DNA of 40,473 nt from an uncultured Helicobacteraceae bacterium (GTDB lineage Bacteria > Campylobacterota > Campylobacteria > Campylobacterales > Helicobacteraceae): assembly GCA_934668765.1 (NCBI GenBank), contig CAKUOH010000020.1, positions 1 to 40,473 of the forward strand, read 5' to 3'. Below, in pieces: positions 14,533 to 23,851 of this stretch (within the stretch, counting starts at the first letter, position 1; each line of letters begins with the position of its first letter). A program made the translations under genes and the position numbers. The notes beneath the pieces are model-generated. The model saw only the letters and a program-made list of their open reading frames with translations, ran no database searches and was not told where the DNA came from.

Positions 14533-16413
14533 ATGAATGCAAACAAAATCAAAAAGGCAATGACAAGCGCGGTTTTAGCAAGTGCTTTGCTTACAGGGCT
14601 AACGCTCCCCGCTCTTGCAATCGGCGGTCCTAGCGGTCCTGCAATCACATTTAGAGCGCAAGGCAAAATCGGCGAAGTAGTGGTGAATCCTTATGGATTA
14701 GCTCCGCTTACAGCGATTATCAAAAACGGAGGCTATGTGATTCAAAACGCAAAGGTAACTATTGCGCCAAAACGGGGCGGACAAACCATTAGCTACACTT
14801 TGGCGGATAAGCATTTACGCACACACGGCGGAATCCCTGTCTTTGGGCTTTATGCAGGATACAAAAATAGTGTGAGCGTAGAATATGACAAAATCTACAA
14901 AGGCAAAAAAGAGCGCGTAAAAGAAAAATATAGCATTTACACTGCGCCACTTTATGGGCAATCCGCAGGTGAAGGCAATGGCGTATTTTTTAGCAAAATC
15001 GATGTAAAAAAGGTTGATTCGGCTTTCAAAAACCGCCTTTATTTCGTAAATAACATTGGCTCAGATAAAAAAGGCGTGAAAATCGTATGGAATAACCCCG
15101 CAGGTGGCGCATTGGAGTGGAATTACGAGCCACAAAACTTTATCATAGATACAGAGGGCGAAGTTAGATGGTATATGCTCCCTGATAAAATCTATGATAT
15201 GAGCTCCACTTACAAAGCTGGTGTAATGATGGGATTTCGCCAAAATGATGATGGCGCATTATCGTGGGGCTTTGGGCAAAGATATGTGAAATATGACATT
15301 ATGGGACGCGAAGTGTTTAATCGCAGATTGCCTGAATCTTACAATGATTTTTCGCACTATATGTTCCATGCAACAGATGGCAAGGCAAAGGGACATTATT
15401 TCTTGCGCGTGGCAAGTAGCAACTACAAACGCCCCGATGGTAAAAATGTCCGCACCGTGCGCGATGTGATTTTAGAAGTCGATGAAAATGGCAATGCCGT
15501 AGATGAGTGGCGACTTTTTGAAATCCTTGACCCATATAGAGACAATGTCATCAAAGTCCTTGACCAAGGCGCAGTTTGCCTAAATATCGATGCAAGTCAA
15601 GCTGGGCATACTTTGAGCGATGAAGAGCTTGCAAAGCTAGATTCAAGCGATAAATTTGGCGATATTGTAGGCACAGGACCCGGGCGAAATTGGGCGCATG
15701 TCAATAGCGTGTATTATGACGCCGAAGATGATTCAATCATCATCTCATCTCGCCACCAAAGCGCAATGATAAAAATCGGACGCGACAAAAAAGTAAAATG
15801 GATTGTAGGCGCACACAAGGGCTGGAAAGATAAATTCAAAGGCGCACTCTTGCAACCTGTCGATAGCAAGGGCAATAAAATAAATTGCAATGATGAGCAA
15901 AGCAAATGCCCCGGATATGCAAACAAAAACGGCGGATTTGATTGGACTTGGACACAACACACAGCTTTCAAAATTGACTCCAAATCCAAAGGCGACATTT
16001 TGTATCTATCCGCATTTGACAATGGCGATTCGCGTGGTATGGAGCAGCCAACTTTCCCTACTGACAAGTATTCTCGTGCGGTAATTTACAAAATTGACCA
16101 AAAGAAAATGACTATCGAGCAAGTGTGGGAATATGGTAAAAATCGCGGTAATGCGTGGTATTCGCCCGTTACTTGTATTACCGAATTTATCCCTGATACA
16201 AACTCCGTGCTTGTATATAGCGCGACTGCGGGAATGAGTTTTAACATAGCCACAGGGCAACCATCAGGTGCGCCAAAACCATTTATTAACGAATTTAAAT
16301 GGAATCCAAAATCAAATGCACCCGAAAAAGACCCAAGCGTTGAGATTCAAATCCACGATTCGATGGGCTATCAAGCATTCCCATTTGATGTCAAAAAGGC
16401 GTTTAGCAAGTAA
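14533..16413 (+). CDS. assT: Arylsulfate sulfotransferase AssT, second paralogue
   Basis: 626 residues, same fold and role as the copy at 11799-13694. The signal peptide is shorter (ends near LPALA, residue 29). Active-site residues read as His275 (FSHYMF), His389 (NWAHVN), Arg407 (SSRHQS) and His476 (WTQHTAF), with the Cys452/Cys459 pair before the last. The 18-residue step from His389 to Arg407 is the same as in the Escherichia coli enzyme. The two copies differ mainly at the signal peptide, around residues 150-175 and at the C-terminus after SATAG, so they may differ in acceptor preference. Ribosome binding site AAAGGAGG is near perfect. Confidence 0.95.
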   Translation: MNANKIKKAMTSAVLASALLTGLTLPALAIGGPSGPAITFRAQGKIGEVVVNPYGLAPLTAIIKNGGYVIQNAKVTIAPKRGGQTISYTLADKHLRTHGGIPVFGLYAGYKNSVSVEYDKIYKGKKERVKEKYSIYTAPLYGQSAGEGNGVFFSKIDVKKVDSAFKNRLYFVNNIGSDKKGVKIVWNNPAGGALEWNYEPQNFIIDTEGEVRWYMLPDKIYDMSSTYKAGVMMGFRQNDDGALSWGFGQRYVKYDIMGREVFNRRLPESYNDFSHYMFHATDGKAKGHYFLRVASSNYKRPDGKNVRTVRDVILEVDENGNAVDEWRLFEILDPYRDNVIKVLDQGAVCLNIDASQAGHTLSDEELAKLDSSDKFGDIVGTGPGRNWAHVNSVYYDAEDDSIIISSRHQSAMIKIGRDKKVKWIVGAHKGWKDKFKGALLQPVDSKGNKINCNDEQSKCPGYANKNGGFDWTWTQHTAFKIDSKSKGDILYLSAFDNGDSRGMEQPTFPTDKYSRAVIYKIDQKKMTIEQVWEYGKNRGNAWYSPVTCITEFIPDTNSVLVYSATAGMSFNIATGQPSGAPKPFINEFKWNPKSNAPEKDPSVEIQIHDSMGYQAFPFDVKKAFSK

Positions 16414-16422
16414 AAAATTTGT

Positions 16423-16464
16423 TTAGATTCGGCTCGTGCGATTTAGCATTTACGCCGAATCTAA
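16423..16464 (+). terminator. Possible terminator hairpin after the second AssT gene
   Basis: TTAGATTCGGC (16423-16433) and GCCGAATCTAA (16454-16464) are perfect 11-base inverted repeats with a 20-base loop, ten bases after the assT stop codon. No T run follows, so it may instead be a repeat or an mRNA-protecting hairpin. Confidence 0.45.
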
Positions 16465-16477
16465 CATTAAAAAATCC

Positions 16478-16566
16478 GTCATTGCGAAATTTAGCGTATT
16501 GCACAAAATAAATCGCCCCCACGCCGTCATTGCGAAAAAATCCACAGGATTTTTGTGGAGCGATAT
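16478..16566. repeat. Two copies of the GTCATTGCGA repeat family
   Basis: GTCATTGCGA occurs at 16478-16487 and again at 16526-16535. The second is followed by a hairpin (AAAAATCC with GGATTTTT) and ends GTGGAGCGAT. The folC copy at 29705-29739 has the same plan: GTCATTGCGA, a stem-loop, then GTGGCAATC. Reverse-orientation TCGCAATGAC words are at 212-221 and 26984-26993. Confidence 0.6.
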
Positions 16567-16622
16567 TCTTATGATTTTTGATGATTTTTAGTAGATTCGT
16601 AGCAAAAATCAACTTTGCAAAT

Positions 16623-17834
16623 CTATAAAAAACTAAGCGTCCCTTGAATCACAAGCGCGTTTATTATGTCGATAAAAAACGCGCCCGTCAAAGGCACGAT
16701 AATAAAGGCAATGTGGCTTGGACCATAATGTGAAGTAACGGTTTGCATATTTACCATTGCCGTAGGTGTCGCCCCAAGCCCAAATCCGCAATGTCCTGCC
16801 GCCAAAACCGCCGCATCATAGTCGCGTCCGCAGAATCTAAATGTTACAAATACCGCATACAACGCCATTGTGATGGCTTGAATACTTAAAATTACCACCA
16901 TAGGCAAAGCTAGTGCCACTAGCTCCCAGAGATTTATCGTCATCATCGCAAATGCAAGGAATAGCGAAAGGCTCACATTGCCTATGACAGAGACTTCTCT
17001 ATCGAAAACCTCGTGAATTTTAAGCGCACTTAAAGTATTGCGTAAAATCACGCCACAAAAGAGACAATACACAAAAGTCGGCAGATTTAGCCCCTCTATG
17101 TGCGCAACTTCATAGCTTTTCAAAAGATTGCCAATTAGCAGACAAATAGCAATTAGCGCAAGGGATTCCATAAAACTAGCCGATGTGATTAGTCGCTCTT
17201 GCGCTGGGGCTTCAAAGCCGTGCGGATTGTCGGCATTATGCTCTTTGCCCGGCGTTTTAAGATTGTGCCGTTTGATTAGGAATCTTGCCACAGGACCGCC
17301 GATAATCCCTCCCATCACAAGCCCAAAAGTCGCACACGCCATTGCGACTTCGGTGGCTGCGCTGAAACTATAAGGCGCATTTTTGAAAATATCCGCCCAC
17401 GCCGCGCCTGTGCCGTGTCCGCCACTCATTGTGATTGAGCCGCTAAGTAGCCCAACTAGCGGATTTATGCCCATTGCATAAGATATGCCAACGCCGATGA
17501 TGTTTTGCAAAACAAGCAGTCCGCAAACAAAAATTAGAAAGATTCCAAGCAATTTGCCACCTTTTTTAAGCGAGACAAAATCTGCGGAAAGTCCCACAGA
17601 AGTGAAAAATGCAAGCATTAGCGGGTCTTTTAACGCACCATCAAATTTAAACTCAATGTGCAAAAATTGATACACACAAAGGATAGCAATCGCCGCAATT
17701 AGCCCACCTACCACAGGCTCAGGGATATTGTAATCACGCAAAAATTTAAATTTGCTAATGATAAATCGCCCCAAAATCAGCACTGCCACCATCGACACGA
17801 GCGTAGAATAAAAATCAAACTCCAAAATTTGCAT
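16623..17834 (-). CDS. gltS: Sodium/glutamate symporter GltS
   Basis: Inner-membrane carrier that brings glutamate in with sodium. From the ATG at 17832-17834 (MQILEFDFYSTL) the protein has 403 residues, like the roughly 400-residue Escherichia coli protein; an upstream in-frame start adds 17 residues but lacks the AAGGA site found before the chosen one. About ten membrane spans are visible, and the two-fold repeated signature appears as SGGHGTGAAWADIF in the first half and AAGHCGFGLGATPTAM in the second. It is separated from moaA by the 140-nt element and probably has its own promoter upstream. Confidence 0.94.
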   Translation of the reverse strand: MQILEFDFYSTLVSMVAVLILGRFIISKFKFLRDYNIPEPVVGGLIAAIAILCVYQFLHIEFKFDGALKDPLMLAFFTSVGLSADFVSLKKGGKLLGIFLIFVCGLLVLQNIIGVGISYAMGINPLVGLLSGSITMSGGHGTGAAWADIFKNAPYSFSAATEVAMACATFGLVMGGIIGGPVARFLIKRHNLKTPGKEHNADNPHGFEAPAQERLITSASFMESLALIAICLLIGNLLKSYEVAHIEGLNLPTFVYCLFCGVILRNTLSALKIHEVFDREVSVIGNVSLSLFLAFAMMTINLWELVALALPMVVILSIQAITMALYAVFVTFRFCGRDYDAAVLAAGHCGFGLGATPTAMVNMQTVTSHYGPSHIAFIIVPLTGAFFIDIINALVIQGTLSFL

Positions 17835-18003
17835 AATATTACGAATCCTTATAAAATAAATGTAAAATTGTGCCATTGTTTGCAAATCAAGTCAAATTAT
17901 GTGCGTGGATTCGCAAGTTTGTAGCGTGGGCTGTGGATTTTCGTGGCATAATGTTTTTTGCAATAACGAAAAGTTGTATTTTTAGTTTCGTGCAAATCTT
18001 ACA

Positions 18004-18143
18004 AATCACACAACAAACAATCGAAGTAATTGCAGTAGTGCTTTGCACGAAAGCCACGCTTTGCGAATGAAGCGCACTTGGTGTGCGTTGCAGTGAAGCG
18101 AAGTGTGGGTTTCGTGCAAATGATTACCCAAGAACAAATTGCC
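18004..18143 (-). repeat. 140-nt structured intergenic element, copy B
   Basis: Same length and same end sequences as copy A at 7541-7680. The central hairpin is longer: TTTGCACGAAAGCCACGCTT (18042-18061) matches 18101-18120 at 18 of 20 positions, and an inner stem GCGCAC (18072-18077) pairs with GTGCGT (18083-18088). The inner edges of the outer stem fall at the same offset from the element ends as in copy A (58 and 97-98), although the stem sequences differ. It begins at the base after the moaA stop codon. Strand is given as that of the upstream gene. Confidence 0.65.
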
Positions 18144-19187
18144 CTAACCGCCTGTTTGGTAAAATGCGCGGTTTGAGTTTTTATCATCCTGCCACTTATT
18201 TTTCTCTGGCTTATTTTCAATCGCCTTTAATAAAGCCCCTATCATCGCATCTTTGTCGCCATTTTTGATTGCGCTACTTGCATCAATGGCATCCTCAAAG
18301 TAAAGACAGGGGCAGATTATGCCCTCAGCAGTTATGCGGATTCGATTGCAAGAAGCACAAAAATCATCACTATGCGGGGCGATTATGCCAAAGACGGCGT
18401 GTTTTGAGCTAGATTTGCGTGAATCTACCCGCCCTCTAACCCCATCCGCAAGGGTGGGGGGATTTTTAGATTCGCTATGAATTTCACTAAACTCATACAG
18501 CTTCGCAGGACCAAAATTATCCTTTTTTAGCATAGTTACGGCGAATCGCTCCTTTAAAATCGCCAAAATCTCATCGCTTCGCAGTCCCTTAATCGCGCCA
18601 TTTGCATAAGAGTTGCTCATATATTCGATATATCGTAGCAAAAAGCCATTTTCACGCGCAAAGAGCAACATTTCAGCGATTTCATCATCATTCACACCGC
18701 GCAGTGCCACCATATTTAGCTTGATTTTTAGCCCTGCGTCTTTGGCAGCAAAAATGCCCTCCATTATCCTATCAAGCGCGTCTTTTTTAGAGATAAGTGA
18801 GATTTTTTCGGCTTTTAGGCTATCTAGCGAGATATTTATGCGTTTTAGCCCAGCATTTTTGAGTTTTACAGCTTCACGCGCCAAAAAGTAGGCATTTGTA
18901 GTGAGTGCGACTTCAACGCCGTTTTTATAGGCATAAATCCCTGCAATAAAGTCGCTTAAATCCTTTCGCAAAAGTGGTTCGCCACCTGTAATGCGGATTT
19001 TTCGCACACCAAAATCCATTGCGATTTTTAGAAATTCTAGCATTTGTGGGAGTGGAATCACGCGCTCATTAAACGATTCAGGCGTATCGGGCATACAATA
19101 TTTGCACCTAAAATTGCAGTTTTGGGTAACAGAAATGCGCAGATAATCGATTGTGCGCCCAAAGCTGTCAATTAGCGTATTTTGCAT
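18144..19187 (-). CDS. moaA: GTP 3',8-cyclase MoaA with a repeat-encoded insertion
   Basis: Radical SAM enzyme that starts molybdenum cofactor synthesis from GTP. The start is the ATG at 19185-19187 (MQNTLIDSFGRTIDYLRISV), giving 347 residues; an upstream extension is unlikely. The SAM cluster site is CNFRCKYC and the C-terminal cluster site is FCASCNRIRITAEGIICPC. The protein ends in the usual Gly-Gly. About 26 residues near 233-258, between the YEFSE strand and VFGIIAPHS, are not expected in MoaA and come from a GC-rich repeat (18438-18474) read through in frame. The frame is open and both cluster sites intact, so it may well be active. Confidence 0.94.
   Translation of the reverse strand: MQNTLIDSFGRTIDYLRISVTQNCNFRCKYCMPDTPESFNERVIPLPQMLEFLKIAMDFGVRKIRITGGEPLLRKDLSDFIAGIYAYKNGVEVALTTNAYFLAREAVKLKNAGLKRINISLDSLKAEKISLISKKDALDRIMEGIFAAKDAGLKIKLNMVALRGVNDDEIAEMLLFARENGFLLRYIEYMSNSYANGAIKGLRSDEILAILKERFAVTMLKKDNFGPAKLYEFSEIHSESKNPPTLADGVRGRVDSRKSSSKHAVFGIIAPHSDDFCASCNRIRITAEGIICPCLYFEDAIDASSAIKNGDKDAMIGALLKAIENKPEKNKWQDDKNSNRAFYQTGG
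18438..18474. repeat. Copy of the GC-rich CCGCAAGGG element inside moaA
   Basis: AACCCCATCCGCAAGGGTGG and the following bases to TTTTTAGATTC match the right part of the intergenic element at 10675-10708 with few changes. Here the sequence is inside moaA and is translated as part of a Lys/Ser/Arg-rich stretch. Confidence 0.7.
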
Positions 19188-19274
19188 AGTCGCCCCTTTG
19201 CCTATTAAAAAAATTAGGCGAAATTCTAGCAAAATATACGCGAATCTACGCCGATATTTTTAGAATTGTCGCCA

Positions 19275-22262
19275 CTAATTGCGCAAATATCGCAACAGCG
19301 TTTCCATCACACTATCATCATCTCTATTTTCCGCTTTTAGTGCGACTTTTTCGCCACTTTTAAGCGTGAGTGTAATATTTTCATTATAATTTGTGATAGA
19401 CTTTATCTCGCGTGTATTTGCCAAAAACTTCACTAGCATTAGTTGCAAAAATCGCCGTGTGTAGCTATCAATCGCGCCAAATCGCTCCGCAATCTCGCCT
19501 TCAATCTCATAAATTTCTGCCTTTGATTCGATATTTGAGAGACGGCGATATAAATCAAGGCGAATCCTATCGCTACTAATTAGCTCTGCATTTAAAAACG
19601 CCGAAATATTTAGCTTTAAATCCACACTCTGCGCTGTTTCTGCGCCCCTGCCACTTAAAAAATTTATGCTATCTTCAAGCATTTTTAGATACAAACTATA
19701 CCCGATGTTTTCAATATGTCCGCTTTGCGCTTCGCCTAGTATATTCCCGCCACCGCGAATCTCTAAGTCATTATAGCTCAAAATCCCACCCGCGCCCAAA
19801 AATGAGTTTGATTCAAGTGAGATAAGCCGTTTTCGCGCTTCAATCGTGATATTTTCTTTATTATCCACAAAAAAATAGCAATAGCCCTCTTTGTCCCCGC
19901 GCCCGATTCGCCCACGAAGCTGGTGTAAATCAGCCATACCAAAGCAATCCGCGCTATCTACGATTATCGTATTTGCATTTGGCAAGTGAATGCCCGATTC
20001 GACAATGCTAGTGGATAAAAGCACATTGTAAGCACCATTTGCAAAGTCTATCATTATATTTTCGCTTTGTCCTTGCGGGATTTTGGAGTGCAAAATGGCG
20101 ATTTTTAGATTTGGCATTAGCTTTAAAATCTCATTCTTTCGCACCTCCATACTTGCGATATTATTATGAATGTAAAAAATCTGCCCATTGCGCCGAATCT
20201 CGCGCAAAATCGCGTCCCTTAAAATATCATCACTGTAATTTTTTACAAAGGTTTTAGGCGCGATTCGAGTGCTTGGCGGGATATTTAAATGCGATTGCGT
20301 TTTGATTTTAGAGAGTGCAAGATTTAGCGTTCGCGGGATAGGCGTGGCACTCATCGATAAAATATGGACGGCTTTTGTGAGATTTTTTAGCTTTTCTTTT
20401 TGCTTGACACCAAATTTATGTTCCTCATCAAGCACGATTAACGCGAGATTTTTAAACTCCGCATTTAGCAAACTATGCGTCCCTACGACAATATCGATTG
20501 TGCCGTCCTTTAAACTTGCTAAAATCGTGCTTTTTTTCGCGCTAAATCTATCTAGTTTGGCGATTTTTAGATTCGCGCCTTTGAATCGCGCCGATAAAGT
20601 CTTAAAATGCTGATTACTTAAAAGTGTCGTAGGGACGATTAGCGCGGATTGAAAGCCACTTTTAGCACACGCAAAAATCGCATTCATCGCAACCTCCGTT
20701 TTGCCAAAGCCCACATCACCTACAAGTAACCTATCCATAACCCTCCCACTGCCTAAATCCCCCAAAATCTCATCAATGCTCTTATCTTGGTCTGCTGTTA
20801 GCTCAAATCCCGCGCTTTGCTTGAAAATCGCTAATTCGACATTGTTTTTGTCAATAATCTTGCCTTTGATTAGCTCACGCGCTGCGGCAATATCGATGAT
20901 TTCTTGCGCGATTTGCAAGAGTTTGGGGCGGATTTTTTCTTTGATTTTGGCAAAACTGCCCTTGCCTAGCTTATCCAAAGTCGGCACACTCGCGGTATTT
21001 GCGATATATTTGTCAATTAGATTTAGATTATGCACAGGCAAGAGCAGTTTATCATCGCCTAAATAAATAATCTCAATAAAATCGCTAATATTGCCTAACA
21101 CACGCGCTTGCGTAATGCCACTAAATCGCCCGATACCATACTCGCTATGCACGATATAATCGCCGATATTTAGCTCATTTAGGCGGATTGTGGTGGGCTT
21201 TTTGGCGCGCTTTTTAGGGAGTGCATTTAGCGATAAAATAGCCTCACTTGGCGTAATGATATTTAGTGCGATAGATTCGCGCAAAATTATTGTATTTTTT
21301 TGCGCGTCTTGTGGGATTTGAAGCGAATCTAAAACTAACTCATTTTGACTTAAAATAGTGATTTTTTTATCTTTGTGAAGTGGCAAAATTTTATTTATAA
21401 TATCCGCGCTATTGCCTACTATATCGCTAAATGCGGGATTTAATTCAATCAAATCTAGCCCTTTAAACGCGCTAAAATCAATATAATTTAAACTCTCAAG
21501 CGACTCTAATTCGGCGATTTCATTTAACGCAGTGGGCGCAATAATGCTTTTATATTGCGAAACTAAAAGCGGGGCGCGGATAAACCAAAATCCAAGCGAA
21601 TGAATGTCCTTGATAAAAGCATCAAATGGCGATTCAACCGCACATCGCTCCAAATCCGCGTATTCAGTCGAATCAAGCGAAAAAAGTGCTGGGAAAATTT
21701 CAACAGATTCGATTCGCTCAATGATTTTCTGTGTCCCCGCATCAAAGTAGGCAATATCCTCAATCTCATCATCAAAAAATGAAATGCGCACTGGGCTAGG
21801 CGCATTTGGCGGAAAAATATCGATTATATCGCCGTGAAATGCCATTTCTTTGGACGCATAAACCAAATCTAGCGGCTCAAAGCCAAAGTTTATAAGATTA
21901 GTTTTAAGCGTGGAAAAATCGCATTTTTGCGCCTTTTGCAAATGCAAAGATTGAAGCCATTTTGGTGGCGGTAGTGGGTGAAGCAGCGAATGAATGGGCG
22001 CAAGTAAAATGCCGTTTTTATCATTGTAAAATTTAGATAGATTTAGCAAAAGTTCGCCTAGCTCAAAGGAAAAGCTACGCAAATCATCGCCCTTTTTGGC
22101 TAGAAAATCATTTAGTAAATAAGCGTTTGGGAAGTGCGAATCGCGCAACTTGCAAAATCGGCAGACTTCACGCGCCAATCTTGCTTCATCGGCGTTTTTA
22201 AAAATGGCAATTTTGAAGTCAAAACCATCGCGCAAGATTCGATAAAAATTTGAGTTTAACAT
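19275..22262 (-). CDS. mfd: Transcription-repair coupling factor Mfd
   Basis: ATP-driven translocase that removes stalled RNA polymerase and recruits UvrA. From the ATG at 22262, with AGGA upstream, it has 995 residues, like H. pylori and shorter than Escherichia coli. Order of parts: UvrB-like N-terminal region, RNA polymerase-interacting domain (LNIGDYIVHSEYGIGRFSG), helicase with Walker A VGDVGFGKTEVA and DEEH box VLDEEHKFG, then SATPIPRTLN, the second RecA lobe ending QLRGRIGRGDKEGYCYFF, and a C-terminal TRCF domain. A GTG eight codons upstream is the alternative start. Confidence 0.96.
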   Translation of the reverse strand: MLNSNFYRILRDGFDFKIAIFKNADEARLAREVCRFCKLRDSHFPNAYLLNDFLAKKGDDLRSFSFELGELLLNLSKFYNDKNGILLAPIHSLLHPLPPPKWLQSLHLQKAQKCDFSTLKTNLINFGFEPLDLVYASKEMAFHGDIIDIFPPNAPSPVRISFFDDEIEDIAYFDAGTQKIIERIESVEIFPALFSLDSTEYADLERCAVESPFDAFIKDIHSLGFWFIRAPLLVSQYKSIIAPTALNEIAELESLESLNYIDFSAFKGLDLIELNPAFSDIVGNSADIINKILPLHKDKKITILSQNELVLDSLQIPQDAQKNTIILRESIALNIITPSEAILSLNALPKKRAKKPTTIRLNELNIGDYIVHSEYGIGRFSGITQARVLGNISDFIEIIYLGDDKLLLPVHNLNLIDKYIANTASVPTLDKLGKGSFAKIKEKIRPKLLQIAQEIIDIAAARELIKGKIIDKNNVELAIFKQSAGFELTADQDKSIDEILGDLGSGRVMDRLLVGDVGFGKTEVAMNAIFACAKSGFQSALIVPTTLLSNQHFKTLSARFKGANLKIAKLDRFSAKKSTILASLKDGTIDIVVGTHSLLNAEFKNLALIVLDEEHKFGVKQKEKLKNLTKAVHILSMSATPIPRTLNLALSKIKTQSHLNIPPSTRIAPKTFVKNYSDDILRDAILREIRRNGQIFYIHNNIASMEVRKNEILKLMPNLKIAILHSKIPQGQSENIMIDFANGAYNVLLSTSIVESGIHLPNANTIIVDSADCFGMADLHQLRGRIGRGDKEGYCYFFVDNKENITIEARKRLISLESNSFLGAGGILSYNDLEIRGGGNILGEAQSGHIENIGYSLYLKMLEDSINFLSGRGAETAQSVDLKLNISAFLNAELISSDRIRLDLYRRLSNIESKAEIYEIEGEIAERFGAIDSYTRRFLQLMLVKFLANTREIKSITNYNENITLTLKSGEKVALKAENRDDDSVMETLLRYLRN

Positions 22263-22364
22263 AAAGAAAAGTCCTAAAATACGCACAAAATTTACAAAAT
22301 TTCACAAGATTCGCAAGTTTAGTGCGCAAAATCTAAAAGCGCATTTTAGCCAAAAATCGTTGAT

Positions 22365-23168
22365 TTATTTTGATTTTAGCAGTGAGAGTGCGAATCCTAC
22401 GCAAGATACAATGATGATAGTTGCTCCGCTTGAGAGATTGAGCGCATAAGATAATGCTAGTCCGCTTAGGCAAAATATCACGCTTAAAATGCACGATACA
22501 AGCATTATTCCACCCAAAGTCCGTGCAAATCGCTCTGCGATAAAGCAGGGAATCCCAAGCAATGCAAGCACCAAAATAAGCCCTACTGCGCGCATAGCCA
22601 CCACCACGCAAAGCGCGATAGCACACACAAGCACAAAATGCAAAATCCCCGTTTTTACGCCTTTTAGCTCTGCAAACTCGCTATCAAAGCTCATAGATTC
22701 AAACTGCCGATAAAATGCCACACTAATGCCCACAAATAGCGCATCACACACGCCAATAATCGCCAAATCTTCGCCACTAATCGCCAAAATATTACCAAAC
22801 AAATAGCTCATCAAATCCGCGCCAAAATCGCTACTTTTATCCACCAAAATAATCCCAAACGCCATACCAAACGCCCAAATCACGGCTATAATATTATCGC
22901 TTCTGTGCGGATAGGCTTTGCTAAGATATGCCACAAGCAACGCCAAACATAGCGCAAATCCCGCAGTGCTAGCAAACATAGCCCACCCACTAAACCCTAG
23001 ATAAAATCCAAGCCCGATTCCCCCAAATGCCCCGTGTGTAATACCTCCCGCTAGTGAAAAGAGCCGATTTATCGTCACTAATGAACCGATAATCCCACAC
23101 GACACGCTTACCAAAATCGCGCCCAAAATGGCATTTTGCATAAAGCTAAATGAGAGAATCTCAAACAT
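22365..23168 (-). CDS. znuB: Zinc ABC transporter permease ZnuB
   Basis: 267 residues, eight or nine membrane spans of the ABC-3 family that moves zinc or manganese. Signatures are SFMQNAILGAILVSVSCGIIGSLVTI at the start (shown in part elsewhere in the family), GGITHGAFGGIGLGFYLG and AMRAVGLILVLALLGIPC. It overlaps the start of znuC by eight bases, so it is last in the znuA-nicO-znuC-znuB operon. The metal is taken to be zinc because of the His-rich ZnuA and the linked Zur-like regulator. Confidence 0.92.
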   Translation of the reverse strand: MFEILSFSFMQNAILGAILVSVSCGIIGSLVTINRLFSLAGGITHGAFGGIGLGFYLGFSGWAMFASTAGFALCLALLVAYLSKAYPHRSDNIIAVIWAFGMAFGIILVDKSSDFGADLMSYLFGNILAISGEDLAIIGVCDALFVGISVAFYRQFESMSFDSEFAELKGVKTGILHFVLVCAIALCVVVAMRAVGLILVLALLGIPCFIAERFARTLGGIMLVSCILSVIFCLSGLALSYALNLSSGATIIIVSCVGFALSLLKSK

Positions 23169-23832
23169 TTGCGCCCTTTAAATGTTGCGTATTTTGTAGC
23201 CATTTTAGCGTGTGATTTAGTGTAGCGACTTTGTTTGCGTATTTACTAGCCAAATCCACATCGTGGCTAATTAGCAAAATCCCAACGCCATTTTTATGCA
23301 AACAATCTAAAAGCGTAAAAATCGCCTCCGCACTTTGCTTATCCACACTAGCAGATGGCTCATCTAAAAGCAATGCCCTGCATTCACACACCAAAGCCCG
23401 TGCGATAAAGACTCTCTGCCGTTGCCCTCCGCTTAATTCATTTAGATTTTTATCCCAAAGATTTTTGATTCCTACAAGCGACAGGGCATTACGCGCTTTG
23501 TCTTTGTCGCGTTTGGGGGTAAAGCCAAAGGTTCTCCCTCCCACAAGTCCCATAGCCACGCAATCAATCGTGCGAATAGCAAAGTTTGGGTTTGCCTGTG
23601 TGATTTGCGGGACATAGCCCATTTGTGTAGTTTTGATATAGCGCGTTATGTGTGGATTTTGCGGGTGCAAAATGCCTAAAATAAGCTTAATAAGCGTAGA
23701 TTTCCCACCGCCATTTGCCCCCGTAATCGCCAAAAAATCGCTACTACAAAAGCGCAAATTTATGTTTTCTAGCACGGGCAGTTGATTCGCACTATATGCA
23801 AAAGTCAAATTTTCTATCCTAAAAAGCTCCAT
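23161..23832 (-). CDS. znuC: Zinc ABC transporter ATP-binding protein ZnuC
   Basis: 223 residues, the ATPase of the zinc importer. Walker A is GANGGGKSTL, the signature LSGGQRQRV, Walker B ALLLDEPSASVD, and the switch His lies in LLISHDVD. The Q-loop is MGYVPQ. It is translationally coupled to znuB (eight-base overlap) and starts 19 bases after the NicO-type gene. The start has GGAG-like sequence upstream. Confidence 0.94.
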   Translation of the reverse strand: MELFRIENLTFAYSANQLPVLENINLRFCSSDFLAITGANGGGKSTLIKLILGILHPQNPHITRYIKTTQMGYVPQITQANPNFAIRTIDCVAMGLVGGRTFGFTPKRDKDKARNALSLVGIKNLWDKNLNELSGGQRQRVFIARALVCECRALLLDEPSASVDKQSAEAIFTLLDCLHKNGVGILLISHDVDLASKYANKVATLNHTLKWLQNTQHLKGANV

Positions 23833-23851
23833 AAATACTCCAAAAAATTAT

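Noticed and set aside
19188..19232. Longer N-terminus for MoaA
   Set aside because: The added residues are hydrophobic and not part of the family; the ATG at 19187 fits the usual start.
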